Below, one piece after another: positions 11,547 to 11,589 of a DNA stretch of 11,589 nt. Every line of letters begins with the position of its first letter. The first letter of the stretch is position 1. The DNA comes from Thermococcus sp. (GTDB taxonomy: Archaea > Methanobacteriota_B > Thermococci > Thermococcales > Thermococcaceae): positions 1 to 11,589 of the forward strand of contig JALVUT010000158.1 in NCBI GenBank assembly GCA_027035445.1, written 5' to 3'. The notes under the pieces are model-generated. The model saw only the letters and a program-made list of their open reading frames with translations. It was not told where the DNA came from and ran no database searches. Both the position numbers and the translations under genes were made by a program.

Positions 11547-11589
11547 ATGAGCAGGATAGCAGTCATCGATTACGACAGGTGCAACCCCG
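11547..11589 (+). CDS. Ribosome recycling ATPase ABCE1/RLI, first 14 codons
   Basis: The frame from the ATG at 11547 reads MSRIAVIDYDRCNP and runs off the right edge. This closely matches the N-terminus of archaeal ABCE1 (RNase L inhibitor homologue), where the Cys is the first ligand of the N-terminal ferredoxin-like iron-sulfur clusters. ABCE1 splits ribosomes after termination with the help of aRF1/Pelota. GGTGGTGA ends about 3 bases before the ATG and a TATA box lies at 11508-11516. With only 14 residues visible, the call rests on this short but distinctive signature. Confidence 0.78.
   Translation, partial: MSRIAVIDYDRCNP

Overview
This is a chromosomal segment of a hyperthermophilic archaeon of the order Thermococcales, most likely Thermococcus. 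The signs are families largely confined to that order (DUF257, DUF835, DUF2250), strong GGAGGTGAT-type ribosome-binding sites, BRE/TATA promoters about 35-50 bases before starts, and the first codons of the archaeal ribosome-recycling ATPase ABCE1/RLI at the right edge. No rRNA, tRNA, CRISPR array or complete insertion sequence was recognised. No gap between genes exceeds 300 bases.

Left part (1-4577). An SDR oxidoreductase runs off the left edge, followed by a DUF998 membrane protein. Next is a cluster built around the NifX/MTH1175-type fold (dinitrogenase iron-molybdenum cofactor family). On the minus strand are a NifX-like protein with a Pro/Tyr then Gly/Arg-rich tail, a small membrane protein with a Gly/Arg-rich head, a second NifX-like protein with a Gly/Arg tail, and a metallo-beta-lactamase (MBL) fold protein of the MJ0301/COG1237 type. 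Divergently on the plus strand are a third, tail-less NifX-like gene and an overlapping isoprenylcysteine-methyltransferase-like membrane gene. The two arms share a short promoter region with a perfect 14-bp palindrome beside one TATA box.

Middle (4578-8191). A CGGC-domain cysteine-rich protein and a DUF2250 winged-helix protein are divergent. Then comes a more A+T-rich block on the minus strand: an intact DUF257 gene, a second DUF257 gene broken by a frameshift exactly at a run of 12 G (C on the plus strand), and a membrane-anchored DUF835 gene overlapping its stop. The G-run is either a phase-variable switch, a ribosomal frameshift site, a recent mutation or a sequencing error.

Right part (8192-11589). 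A DUF364 (putative heavy-metal chelation) gene overlaps a second COG1237-type MBL gene. Upstream is an unusual three-gene operon: a small lipoprotein, a stand-alone homologue of the tRNA(Ile2) agmatidine synthetase TiaS, and a multi-spanning membrane protein resembling S components of ECF transporters. ABCE1 begins at 11547.

Shared themes are metal or metal-cofactor handling (three NifX-like proteins, CGGC, DUF364, two MBL proteins) and Thermococcales proteins of unknown function. Functional links between them are inferred from gene order only.
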